NCBI RefSeq assembly: GCF_017833295.1
Contig: NZ_JAFIBW010000001.1
Coordinates: 868,001 to 932,000 of the forward strand
From: Methylobacterium sp. PvR107
GTDB lineage: Bacteria > Pseudomonadota > Alphaproteobacteria > Rhizobiales > Beijerinckiaceae
Direction: 5' to 3'
DNA: 64,000 bases
Part shown: positions 26,958 to 35,042 of the stretch, one piece after another
Position numbering within the stretch: the first letter of the stretch is position 1
Layout: each line of letters starts with the position of its first letter
Translations under genes and position numbers: made by a program
The notes under the pieces: generated by a model
Seen by the model: the letters and a program-made list of their open reading frames with translations, nothing else
Told to the model about the DNA's origin: nothing
The model's database searches: none

Positions 26958-26975
26958 TGACACAAAACGTTACAC
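26958..26975 (-). promoter_or_regulatory. Second copy of the candidate operator, upstream of the response regulator
   Basis: Read leftward, GTGTAACGTTTTGTGTCA starts about 67 bp before the regulator gene. Its first 11 bases are identical to the site at 24766-24776; the second half-site is degenerate. Its place suggests autoregulation. Confidence 0.45.
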
Positions 26976-27097
26976 GGGCGATCGACGCGATCCGGGCGGT
27001 GTTGCGGCGGACATTCAACGCCTGCGCGCGGGCTGAGGCGGCCACCGCGTCGACGTCCTGGCACGGGGCGATACGGCATGGTGGTCCGGCGCCAGGC

Positions 27098-27823
27098 CTA
27101 GAGGTGCTTGAGCCCGTAGCTGTCCAGCAAGGGCAGCAGCTCGTTCCGCGCGCGGATGCGGTGCTGGCGCGCGGCGTCGAGAGCCTCGGCCGCGTCGCCC
27201 GCGCGGATCGCCTGCGCGATCCGCCGGTGCTCTGCGGTCGAGGCGTCCAGCGCCCGGCGGAGATTGAGCGTCAGCATCCGGGCCCGGTGCGACTGGTCGT
27301 TGATCGATTGCACGATCCGGCTCATCCGCCCGTTCCGGGCGTGCTCGATCAGCGCGGCGTGGAACGCCCCGTCGGCCTCCCCCCACGCCGGAAGGTCGCT
27401 GCGTGCATGGGCCTGGGCCATGATGTCGGTCTGGGCATCCAGCGCCTGCGCGGCCGTCAGGCGCTCACGGTCCGGCAGCGTGGCCACCAGCTCGGCGGCG
27501 CGGCCTTCCATCGCGATGACGACATCGTAGATCTCGCGCATGTCGTCCGGAGCGAGGGCCAGGATCAGGATGCCCTTCCGGGGCAGGACGCGCACGAGCC
27601 CGTCCTCCTGCAACCGGATCGCCGCCTCGTGCACCGGCGTACGGCTCATGCCCAGCCGCAGGGCGATCTCCTGCTCCGAGGCCTGGTAGCCCGGAGCGAA
27701 GCTGGCATCGCGGATCGCGGCGCGCAGCGCCGCGTACGCGTCGTCGACGAGCGAGGTGCGCTTCTCGCCCTCGTCGGCGGCCCTCGCCACCTCCGGATCC
27801 TTGCCGCGCTGCGCCCGCGCCAT
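27098..27823 (-). CDS. GntR-family transcriptional regulator (FadR/FCD subfamily)
   Basis: 241 residues. The winged helix at about 22-90 reads LVDDAYAALRAAIRDASFAPG, EQEIALRLGMSRTPVHEAAIRLQEDGLV and RVLPRKGILI. The C-terminal FCD domain (about 97-225) is all helical, with YDVVIAMEGRAAELVA, WGEADGAFHAALIEHARN and EHRRIAQAIRAGDA; the Asp/His positions fit a metal-dependent carboxylate-binding pocket. Divergent from an MFS transporter and a tartrate/malate-type dehydrogenase, with a perfect palindrome between them, so it most likely represses that catabolic operon until a hydroxy acid binds. Confidence 0.93.
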   Translation of the reverse strand: MARAQRGKDPEVARAADEGEKRTSLVDDAYAALRAAIRDASFAPGYQASEQEIALRLGMSRTPVHEAAIRLQEDGLVRVLPRKGILILALAPDDMREIYDVVIAMEGRAAELVATLPDRERLTAAQALDAQTDIMAQAHARSDLPAWGEADGAFHAALIEHARNGRMSRIVQSINDQSHRARMLTLNLRRALDASTAEHRRIAQAIRAGDAAEALDAARQHRIRARNELLPLLDSYGLKHL

Positions 27824-27881
27824 CAACCGCCTCCTCGACCGCGCTGACCTAGCACCCCCGACATCCGCCGCGGAACAGGCA

Positions 27882-27910
27882 TTGACAGGTCTGCCCACCG
27901 GTTCTAGCAG
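27882..27910 (+). promoter_or_regulatory. Putative sigma-70-like promoter of the MFS/dehydrogenase operon
   Basis: A perfect -35 hexamer TTGACA (27882-27887) is followed after 17 bp by TAGCAG (27905-27910), a weak -10. The palindromic operator begins four bases later, a good position for repression. Only the -35 element is convincing. Confidence 0.45.
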
Positions 27911-27913
27911 TAT

Positions 27914-27935
27914 GCCATCTTGCATGGAAGATGGC
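27914..27935. promoter_or_regulatory. Palindromic operator for the divergent GntR regulator
   Basis: Arms GCCATCTT (27914-27921) and AAGATGGC (27928-27935) are perfect inverted complements around the six-base centre GCATGG. The site lies in the 153 bp spacer between the GntR gene and the MFS gene, 42 bp before the MFS start. This is the expected place and size for a FadR-type operator. Confidence 0.65.
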
Positions 27936-27976
27936 GCGCAAGACGTAATCGCGCGCCACGGCCAAGGGAGGAAACG

Positions 27977-29275
27977 ATGGACGGCTCGCTCGAGCACGCC
28001 ACCATGCGCCGCGTCGCATGGCGCCTGGTTCCCTTCATCTGCCTCCTGTACTTCATCGCCTTCATCGACCGCGTGAATATCGGTTTCGCGGCGCTGACGA
28101 TGAACAAGGATCTCGGCTTTTCGGCTTCTGTCTTCGGTTTCGGCGCCGGCGTGTTCTTCTTCGGCTATTTCCTGTTCGAGGTGCCGTCGAACATCATTCT
28201 CGACAAGGTCGGCGCGCGGCTCTGGATCGCCCGCGTCATGATCAGCTGGGGCTTCCTTTCGGGCGCCTTCGCCTTCATTCGGGGCGAGACGAGCTTCTAC
28301 GTGTTGCGCTTCCTGCTCGGCGCCGCGGAGGCCGGATTCTTTCCCGGCATCATCCTCTACCTGAGCTACTGGTTCCCGAGCCGCTATCGTGCCGCGGTGG
28401 TTTCGCTGTTCATGGCGGCCGCGCCGATCTCGGTGCTGCTCGGCTCGCCGCTCTCGAGTCTCTTGCTCGAGTTGGACGGCCTCCTGGGCCTCCATGGCTG
28501 GCAGTGGATGTTCATCGTCGAGGCTGTCCCCGCTGTGATCCTGGGCGTGGCCGTGCTGTTCTACCTGACCGACCGCCCGGAGGCGGCGACCTGGCTCGCC
28601 GACGACCAGCGCGCATGGCTCGTCGCCGAGATGAACGCCGAGCGGGCCGCCAAGCAGCCGAGCGCCCGGCACAGCCTGCTGAGCGGTCTTGCCGACGCCC
28701 GCGTGCTGGCGCTGGCACTGATCTATTTCGGCACCTCGGCCGGCCTCTACACCCTCGGCATCTGGGCGCCGCAGATCATCAAGGGTCTCGGCTTGTCCAC
28801 GATGACGGTCGGCCTGCTCAACGCCGTACCGCCCGCTGCGGCCGTGGTGGCGATGGTTCTGTGGGCGCGCCATTCGGATCGGACGGGCGAGCGCACGTGG
28901 CACGTGGTCATCGCCTGCCTCGCCGCCTCCCTGGGCCTCGTCCTGGCCGGCGGCGCGTCGTCGGTGGTGGGGGTCGTGGCCGCCCTGAGCCTCGTCAATA
29001 TCGGGATTAGTTCCGCCAAGCCGCCCCTCTGGGCGATGCCGACCATGTTCCTGTCCGGGTCGGCCGCCGCGGTGGGCATTGCCGCCATCAACGCGATCGG
29101 CAATCTCGGCGGCTTCGTCGGACCCTGGGCGATCGGCTGGATCAAGGACCGGACCGGCAGCTTCGCGGGCGGCCTGTACTTCGTCGCCGGCCTTCTGGTC
29201 CTCTCCGCCATCCTCACCCTCGCCGTCGCCCGCGCCGGGCGCCGCACCGCGCCCGAACGCGCGCTGGCGCGCTGA
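27977..29275 (+). CDS. MFS transporter, anion:cation symporter (tartrate/hexuronate-like) family
   Basis: 432 residues, with GGGAGG six bases before the ATG. Twelve membrane helices. The N-terminus RRVAWRLVPFICLLYFIAF and DRVNIGFAALTMNKDLGFS is the signature of the anion:cation symporter family, which includes the tartrate carrier TtuB and phthalate or hexuronate carriers. Imports an organic acid with protons. It is followed 29 bp later by a TtuC-like dehydrogenase, so tartrate, malate or a related hydroxy-dicarboxylate is the likely substrate. Controlled by the divergent GntR protein. Confidence 0.92.
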   Translation: MDGSLEHATMRRVAWRLVPFICLLYFIAFIDRVNIGFAALTMNKDLGFSASVFGFGAGVFFFGYFLFEVPSNIILDKVGARLWIARVMISWGFLSGAFAFIRGETSFYVLRFLLGAAEAGFFPGIILYLSYWFPSRYRAAVVSLFMAAAPISVLLGSPLSSLLLELDGLLGLHGWQWMFIVEAVPAVILGVAVLFYLTDRPEAATWLADDQRAWLVAEMNAERAAKQPSARHSLLSGLADARVLALALIYFGTSAGLYTLGIWAPQIIKGLGLSTMTVGLLNAVPPAAAVVAMVLWARHSDRTGERTWHVVIACLAASLGLVLAGGASSVVGVVAALSLVNIGISSAKPPLWAMPTMFLSGSAAAVGIAAINAIGNLGGFVGPWAIGWIKDRTGSFAGGLYFVAGLLVLSAILTLAVARAGRRTAPERALAR

Positions 29276-29304
29276 ATCCTCTCACGTTCCCAAGGAGATC
29301 TGTC

Positions 29305-30384
29305 ATGACCAAGACCTACACCATCGCGGCGATCCCGGCGGACGGCATCGGCGTCGAGGTCATCGCCGCCGGTATCGAAGTCCTCGACGTGCTGGCCGAG
29401 AAGACCGGCGCGTTCCGGTTCCGGTTCGACCATTTCGACTGGGGTTCGGACTACTACAAGAAGCACGGCGTGATGATGCCCGCCGACGGCCGCGAGCAGA
29501 TCAAGGACCATGACGCGATCTTCTTCGGGGCGGTGGGCGCGCCGGACGTGCCCGACCACATCACGCTCTGGGGCCTGCGGCTCAACATCTGCCAGCCCTT
29601 CGACCAGTACGCCAATGTCCGTCCGACCCGCATCCTGCCGGGCATCACCAGCCCGCTGCGCCACGTCTCGGGCCCGGAACTCGACTGGGTGATCGTGCGC
29701 GAGAACTCGGAGGGCGAGTATGCCGGCGTCGGCGGCCGGGTCCACCAGGGCCATCCGAACGAGGTCGCCACCGACGTCTCGATGATGACCCGGTCGGGCG
29801 TCGACCGCATCATCCGCTACGCGTTCAAGCTCGCTCAATCCCGGCCGCGCAAGCTCCTGACCGTCGTGACCAAGTCGAACGCCCAGCGCCACGCCATGGT
29901 GATGTGGGACGAGATCGCCGCCGAGGTGGCCGCGGATTTCCCCGACGTCACCTGGGACAAGATGCTGGTTGATGCCATGACCATGCGGATGGTGATGAAG
30001 CCCGAGACCCTCGACACCATCGTGGCGACAAACCTGCACGCCGACATCCTGTCGGACCTCGCGGCGGCGCTTGCCGGCTCGCTCGGGATCGCGCCGACCG
30101 CCAACATCAACCCGGAACGCACCTACCCGTCGATGTTCGAGCCGATCCACGGCTCGGCCTTCGACATCACCGGCAAGGGCATCGCCAACCCGGTCGCGAC
30201 CTTCTGGACGGCGTGCCAGATGCTGGAGCATCTCGGCGAGCCGGACGCGGCCGGCCGGCTGATGCGCGCCGTCGAGCGCGTCACCGCGGATCCGAACCTG
30301 CACACGCCTGACCTCGGCGGAAAGGCGACGACCCGTCAGGTCACCGACGCGGTCATCGCGGCGATCCGAGGCGACAACGCCTGA
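29305..30384 (+). CDS. Tartrate dehydrogenase/decarboxylase-type (TtuC/DmlA) beta-decarboxylating dehydrogenase
   Basis: 359 residues with AAGGAG before the ATG. It belongs to the isocitrate/isopropylmalate dehydrogenase family: AIPADGIGVEVI at the N-terminus, DWVIVRENSEGEYAGVGGR (substrate and metal region), and the conserved Asp pair in ATNLHADILSDLAAALAGSLG. The coenzyme segment EPIHGSAFDITGKGIANP is of the NAD-dependent type. DHITLWGLRLNICQPFDQYANVRP is characteristic of the tartrate/D-malate group rather than LeuB. The reaction is oxidation of D-malate or tartrate with possible decarboxylation. In an operon with its transporter. Confidence 0.9.
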   Translation: MTKTYTIAAIPADGIGVEVIAAGIEVLDVLAEKTGAFRFRFDHFDWGSDYYKKHGVMMPADGREQIKDHDAIFFGAVGAPDVPDHITLWGLRLNICQPFDQYANVRPTRILPGITSPLRHVSGPELDWVIVRENSEGEYAGVGGRVHQGHPNEVATDVSMMTRSGVDRIIRYAFKLAQSRPRKLLTVVTKSNAQRHAMVMWDEIAAEVAADFPDVTWDKMLVDAMTMRMVMKPETLDTIVATNLHADILSDLAAALAGSLGIAPTANINPERTYPSMFEPIHGSAFDITGKGIANPVATFWTACQMLEHLGEPDAAGRLMRAVERVTADPNLHTPDLGGKATTRQVTDAVIAAIRGDNA

Positions 30385-30617
30385 GGCAGCCGGAATTGGG
30401 GGCGCCCCGTCATCGCGGGCGCCTTCCGGCCTCCCGGGCCCTCGGACCGAGCTTCGGGCGAACGCGGATCTCCGGAGGGCCGGATGCGCCGCTGACGCTC
30501 GCGCCGGATCGTATCCAGTATTCTCCGCGATCCGTTCCGGCGCATGAGGCGCGTCGATAGGCTGCCGCGTGACACCGGACGCGCAGACGACCGGGCTCGA
30601 AGCAGCGGGAGGACGCG

Positions 30618-31577
30618 ATGATCACTCTGGACCCAAGCCGTCGGCGCGTGCTCGGCGGTGCGGCCGCGGCAACCCTTGGCGCCTCACTCGGCCTGAGGGA
30701 TCGTCCGGCCTCCGCCCAGCACACCGTGCGCTACTCGACCGGCAGCGCGGCGCCGACGTTCAAGGTCCCGCCGAACACCGCCGATTGCCATTTCCATATC
30801 TACGACAACCGCGTCCCGCCGGCCGCGGGCGGCCTGCCGGCCCCGGACGCGACGCCGGACGATTACCGCGCGCTGCAGGCGCGCCTCGGCACCACCCGGG
30901 GCGTCGTGGTCCAACCCTCGCTGTACGGAACCGACAACCGACCGACGCTCGCCGGCATGGCGGCCCTCGGGCCGAACTTCCGCGGCGTCGCGGTGGTGAC
31001 CCCTGCCGTCAGCGATGCGGAACTGCGGCGGCTGCACGATCTCGGAATCCGCGGCGTCCGGTTCAATCTCGCGCAGGCCGGCACCACGACGCTCGACATG
31101 CTGGAACCGCTCTCCCAGCGAGTGGACGCCCTCGGCTGGCACTGCCAGATCAACATGCCGGGCGACAAGATCGTGGCGGCGTCCGACACGTTCCTGAAGA
31201 TCCGCGGAAAGCTGGTCTTCGATCACTTGGCGCATTGCCCGCAGCCGGCGGGCGTCCAGAGCGACACGTTCAAGCTGATGCGGCGGCTCCTCGACCAGGG
31301 GAACACCTGGGTGAAGCTGACCGGCCACTACGCAGACACCACGGTCGGGCCGCCCTCCTACGCCGATACGGTTGCCGTCGCGCGCGCCTTCGCGGCCGCT
31401 GCGCCGACGCGGTGCGTCTGGGGCACGGACTGGCCGCATCCCACCGAGCGTCAGGACAACAAGCCCGACGACGCCCTGTTGCTCGATCTGTTTCCGACCT
31501 TCGTGCCGAACGAGGCCGATCGGACACGCATCCTCGTCGACAATCCCGCGGAACTCTACGACTTCCCGAAGGCCTGA
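30618..31577 (+). CDS. Tat-exported amidohydrolase, 2-pyrone-4,6-dicarboxylate lactonase-like
   Basis: 319 residues with GGGAGGA upstream. The N-terminus has SRRRVLGGAAAATLGASLGL, a good twin-arginine signal. The mature protein is a TIM-barrel hydrolase of the amidohydrolase-2 group: TADCHFHIYDNR (metal His pair), GVVVQPSLYGTDN, GIRGVRFNLAQ, GKLVFDHLAHCPQP and CVWGTDWPHPT (C-terminal Asp). Close relatives hydrolyse the lactone of 2-pyrone-4,6-dicarboxylate or sugar-acid lactones. Periplasmic lactone hydrolysis would supply a hydroxy acid to the neighbouring transporter and dehydrogenase; this link is inferred. Separated from the dehydrogenase by 233 bp, so it may have its own promoter. Confidence 0.82.
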   Translation: MITLDPSRRRVLGGAAAATLGASLGLRDRPASAQHTVRYSTGSAAPTFKVPPNTADCHFHIYDNRVPPAAGGLPAPDATPDDYRALQARLGTTRGVVVQPSLYGTDNRPTLAGMAALGPNFRGVAVVTPAVSDAELRRLHDLGIRGVRFNLAQAGTTTLDMLEPLSQRVDALGWHCQINMPGDKIVAASDTFLKIRGKLVFDHLAHCPQPAGVQSDTFKLMRRLLDQGNTWVKLTGHYADTTVGPPSYADTVAVARAFAAAAPTRCVWGTDWPHPTERQDNKPDDALLLDLFPTFVPNEADRTRILVDNPAELYDFPKA

Positions 31578-32051
31578 GCGGCGCCTGCCCCCCCCTCCTG
31601 TCCGCGTGCCGGTGTCGAATGCCGGCCGCGGCGCGATCCTGCTTGGCGTGATGCGCAGGCGCGGCGCGCGATCGAGGCTGATCCGGTCCAGCGCTTTCCG
31701 GGGCGCGGCAACGCGCGCATAGGCGCCCGATGCGTCGCCCCGAGCCGCGCCGGGCGTTCCGGGTCATTGGCGGTGGGACGCCGCCACCGCGTTCCGGCGG
31801 CGTTCCCGGTCTCTTCGCTGCATCGCCGCAGCGTCCACGATCGGCGGTCTGGGTGCCGCATCGGGCGTGTCGAAAGGCCAGTTCGGCCCCCGTGCAGGAC
31901 CGATGGATTGGATGATCGTCCCGATCGTCGAAGCCCTCTTGGCGGCTTCGGCGTGGGTCGCGCGCTCGGCTGGGCGGGGTCCAGGTTCCAGGGGCGATAG
32001 GCACCGGCCGCCAGGGTCCCGGCTCGGCCGTGTTCCAGGCGCCCGCGTAAT
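31578..32051. other. Intergenic region between convergent genes, no gene recognised
   Basis: About 470 bp between the amidohydrolase and HWE-kinase stop codons. All frames are short and Pro/Arg/Gly-rich. I see no RNA gene or clear terminator. Confidence 0.4.
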
Positions 32052-33788
32052 TCAAGCCACGGGCTGGGGCAGGTTGCCGGCGAGTTGGCGGAAGGAGAGG
32101 AAGCGGTCGGGCTCGTCCAGCGGAACATCGAGCGTGAAGCGTGCGCCTTCGGGCGGAAAACTGAGCTCGACCGATCCGCCGAGTTCCCGGTTGATGCCGC
32201 CGGTGATCAGGCGCGTGCCGAAGCCCCGACGGGTCGGTACCGCCACGGGTGGTCCCCCACTCTCCTGCCACTCCAACGCGAGCCTGCGGGCGTTGTCGGG
32301 TCCCATGACGACACGCCACGTCACGTCGACCCGACCCTTCTCCGTCGCCAAGGCACCGTATTTGGCCGCGTTGGTGGTCAGTTCGTGGATCGTCATGCCG
32401 AGAGCGAGCACATAGCGGGGGCGCAGCTCGAGATCCGGCCCATCGAGGCTGAAGCGGCGACCGTCCCCATCCTGGAAGGGTGCGAACTCGTTCTCGATGA
32501 CGAGCCGCAGCGGTGCCCCACCCCAATCATCCCGCGAGAGCAGATCGTGCGTCTTCGAAAGAGCGAGGATGCGTCCTTCCAGCCGCTCGCTCCGGTCGTC
32601 GTCGCGCCGGGCCTGCCGAGCCAGCGATTGCACCGTCGTGAGGGTATTGCGCACGCGGTGGTTGAGTTCGTGCAGCAGCAGCGTCTGCCGCTCCTGAAGG
32701 AGGCGGCTGCGGGCGATCTCGGCGCGCAGTTCGCCCTCGTGCTTCTGCAGCGCGACCGCCATGGCGTCGAACGCTTCGCCGAGCTGGCCGAACTCGCCAG
32801 GCCCTCCGATCCCGCTGCGCACGCCCAGCTCGCCGGACCGCCAAGCTGCGGCCGCCCGGAGAAGGCGGCGGACCGGCTGGCGGATGAAGGCGCGCCCAGC
32901 CATCAGGGCCGCGGCGACCGCCAGGGCGGCTCCGATCCCGATCAGGACGAGGCCGCGCCATGTGGCGGCATTGATGTCGGCGAAGGCCGTGCTCGGTGAG
33001 AGACCGACCGCGACCGTGAAGGAGCCGAGATCGTCCGGGCTCGTCTCGGCGACCGCGGTGATCCGCGGATTGCCCCGGAGGCCGATCAGATCCGCCACAT
33101 TGCCGCGGTGGCGTTTCAGCGCTGCCCAGAAGGGTTCCGGAAGCGGCTGGCCGACCCATTCCTCGTGTTCGGGCAGGCGAATCAGGATGGTACCGTTCCG
33201 GTCTGCGACGGTCAGCGCCGTGTCGGGTGGGAGGCCGGCGGCGGCCTGGCGCATGGCCAGGTAGGAGAGATCGATGCTTGTCAGGACGATGCCGTCCGGG
33301 CGGCCGTTCGCGCCCGGGATGGCCAGGGCGAACTGGATCGTTGGCCGCTTGGTGACCCGGCCGGACAAGACCTCGCCGATGGCGAAGCCGCCGGTCCGCA
33401 TCGCCTCTTTGAAGTAGGATCGGTCCGCAACCGTATAGGCGCCGGGAGAAGAGCCGAGCGTGTTGCACAGGATGTGACCTTCGGCGTCGGCGACGCCGAA
33501 GAAAAACGATCCCGGCACCTTGTCGACGACGCTCCTGAGATAGGTCGTGCAGACTTGCGGATTCTTGGTCCGGATTTCCGGCAGCTCGGACAGGATGCCG
33601 AGAATCTGCCTGGCGCCGCGACTGAACTGCTCCAAGTCGACGGCGACGCCGCGCGCCGTCCGCATGGCCTCGCCCCGGACGGCGTCGCCGCGCGCGCTGC
33701 GCAGCGCGTACTCGTTGTAGCCCTGGATGGCGAGGGCCGGCAGGAGCGCCAAGCCCACGAGGCCCACAATCCGCTTCGTCAATGACAT
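32052..33788 (-). CDS. Sensor histidine kinase of the HWE/HisKA_2 family with dCache and HAMP domains
   Basis: 578 residues from ATG at 33788. An N-terminal helix (6-23) is followed by a large periplasmic dCache-type sensor (about 35-275; DRSYFKEAMRTGGFAIGEVL and IVLTSIDLSYLAM are typical), a second helix (about 283-303), HAMP (about 305-355), and then the kinase. The phosphoacceptor box is LLLHELNHRVRNTLTTVQSLA, the N-box is MTIHELTTNAAKYGAL, and GGPPVAVPTRRGFGTRLI follows, all HWE/HisKA_2 traits. Such kinases in alphaproteobacteria often feed PhyR or single-domain regulators of the general stress response. No response regulator is next to it. The ligand is unknown. Confidence 0.9.
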   Translation of the reverse strand: MSLTKRIVGLVGLALLPALAIQGYNEYALRSARGDAVRGEAMRTARGVAVDLEQFSRGARQILGILSELPEIRTKNPQVCTTYLRSVVDKVPGSFFFGVADAEGHILCNTLGSSPGAYTVADRSYFKEAMRTGGFAIGEVLSGRVTKRPTIQFALAIPGANGRPDGIVLTSIDLSYLAMRQAAAGLPPDTALTVADRNGTILIRLPEHEEWVGQPLPEPFWAALKRHRGNVADLIGLRGNPRITAVAETSPDDLGSFTVAVGLSPSTAFADINAATWRGLVLIGIGAALAVAAALMAGRAFIRQPVRRLLRAAAAWRSGELGVRSGIGGPGEFGQLGEAFDAMAVALQKHEGELRAEIARSRLLQERQTLLLHELNHRVRNTLTTVQSLARQARRDDDRSERLEGRILALSKTHDLLSRDDWGGAPLRLVIENEFAPFQDGDGRRFSLDGPDLELRPRYVLALGMTIHELTTNAAKYGALATEKGRVDVTWRVVMGPDNARRLALEWQESGGPPVAVPTRRGFGTRLITGGINRELGGSVELSFPPEGARFTLDVPLDEPDRFLSFRQLAGNLPQPVA

Positions 33789-34002
33789 TGAGGGCGCCGT
33801 CCTGCTCCTGGGTAACCCTCGCCGTGGGTCTCGGGACCGAAGGGCGCAGATAGGCGGCGGCGGCGTTTCGGGAAGCGCCCTTCGACGGGCATGGGGCCGG
33901 CGAAACGCTCGCCGCATCCTCGTCGGGCCAGGTGACGGTAACCGAACCGTCGCTGCTACGCACGGTTGAGCATGTGCCAGTAGAATAAACTTCCGGGAAA
34001 TT

Positions 34003-34626
34003 GTGAGGACACGTCTGCCCCTTCTCTGCGGCGCTGTCGCGCTCACGGCTGTAAGCCTGTCTACGGCTGCTCTCGCGCGGGCGGGCGGCCCGTGCACTGA
34101 CGACATCGCCACGCTCACGCGCGAGCTCGGGACACGGGTTGGCCTGGGCGCGCCCGTTTCCGAGCCCGATTTCGGCCAGCGGCGCGGGCCGAACGAGCCC
34201 GGAGGCCACTTGGCCTCGGCCAGCACCACCGGCAGCACGGCCAAGCCGGGGTGGACGCCCGATCCGGATCGGGCGCAGCAGGGCGGTGCATCCCGCGAGA
34301 GCGGTGGCACACCCGGAACTGTCGGTGGCGTCTCGGGCCCAATCGAAGCGGCGACCCGGGGCGCGCAGGCTGATGCCGTCGCCATCGGCCGGATCGCGAC
34401 CTCACCCGACGATGTGCGCCGGCAATCGGGAAACCGTCCGACGGCTGTCCATGCCGCGGCGCAGGGTGGCGATGCCAAAGCGTCCCCGGAGCGCTCGTCC
34501 GAGAACAAAATCTCCCAGGCCGAGATGGCACTGCAGCGGGCCGTGGACCTCAACACGCGCGGTGACCAGGGCTGCCGTGAGGCAGTCAAGCAAGCGCAGA
34601 AGCTGACGCCGCAGCGCGGCCGCTGA
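34003..34626 (+). CDS. Exported hypothetical protein, low complexity (207 aa)
   Basis: GTG start with CGGGA upstream. The signal peptide (RTRLPLLCGAVALTAVSLSTAALARA) is followed by GGPCTDDIATLTRELG. The middle (about 45-165) is Gly/Ser/Pro-rich and disordered. The C-terminus (about 165-200) has a helical segment, ENKISQAEMALQRAVDLNTRGDQGCREAVKQAQ, with a second cysteine that could pair with the first. Likely periplasmic. No family recognised. Confidence 0.65.
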   Translation: MRTRLPLLCGAVALTAVSLSTAALARAGGPCTDDIATLTRELGTRVGLGAPVSEPDFGQRRGPNEPGGHLASASTTGSTAKPGWTPDPDRAQQGGASRESGGTPGTVGGVSGPIEAATRGAQADAVAIGRIATSPDDVRRQSGNRPTAVHAAAQGGDAKASPERSSENKISQAEMALQRAVDLNTRGDQGCREAVKQAQKLTPQRGR

Positions 34627-34840
34627 GGCCGGTCTCTGTCGGCTCGTCCGTCGGCGCCGAGCCTACGGCGTGCGCTCACGCTGAGTGCCAGAGCCGAGCG
34701 CCGTTCCATCCTGGAACGGTTTCCGGAGGTGGGTGGCTCAGACTGCCGATCGAGGCCTGCTATGCGGCTGGGGCCTCCGGCAGCCGTGAAAGTACAACGT
34801 ACACGCGGACAGCGAACCGGGTTCGGATCAATCCCGCACC

Positions 34841-34877
34841 TTATAAAACATAAAGCCCGCCAACAACTTGGCGGGCT
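34841..34877 (-). terminator. Rho-independent terminator of tRNA-Leu
   Basis: Perfect 10 bp stem AGCCCGCCAA / TTGGCGGGCT (34854-34863 and 34868-34877) with a four-base loop. Read leftward it is followed by TTATGTTTTATAAGG, a broken T-rich tract. It sits 13 bp past the 3' end of the tRNA. Confidence 0.8.
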
Positions 34878-34890
34878 CACTTCCGTTAAT

Positions 34891-34975
34891 TGGTGCCCAG
34901 GAAAGGACTCGAACCTTCACCTCTTGCAAGACTGGTACCTGAAACCAGCGCGTCTACCAATTCCGCCACCTGGGC
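34891..34975 (-). tRNA. tRNA-Leu (anticodon CAG)
   Basis: 85 nt. Acceptor arms GCCCAGG and CCTGGGC pair fully, the discriminator is A and the CCA end is encoded (TGG at 34891-34893 on the plus strand). The anticodon arm is CTGGT-TTCAGGT-ACCAG, giving CAG. A long variable arm (TCTTGCAAGAGGT) marks it as class II, and the T-loop GGTTCGAGTCC is canonical. CAG reads the CUG codon, the commonest leucine codon in GC-rich genomes. Confidence 0.96.
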
Positions 34976-35042
34976 TTGCCGTCGGCCATCGGCCGGCGAC
35001 GGCTTCGTTTATGCAACGGAGATGTCGCCGTCAATCGGGATT

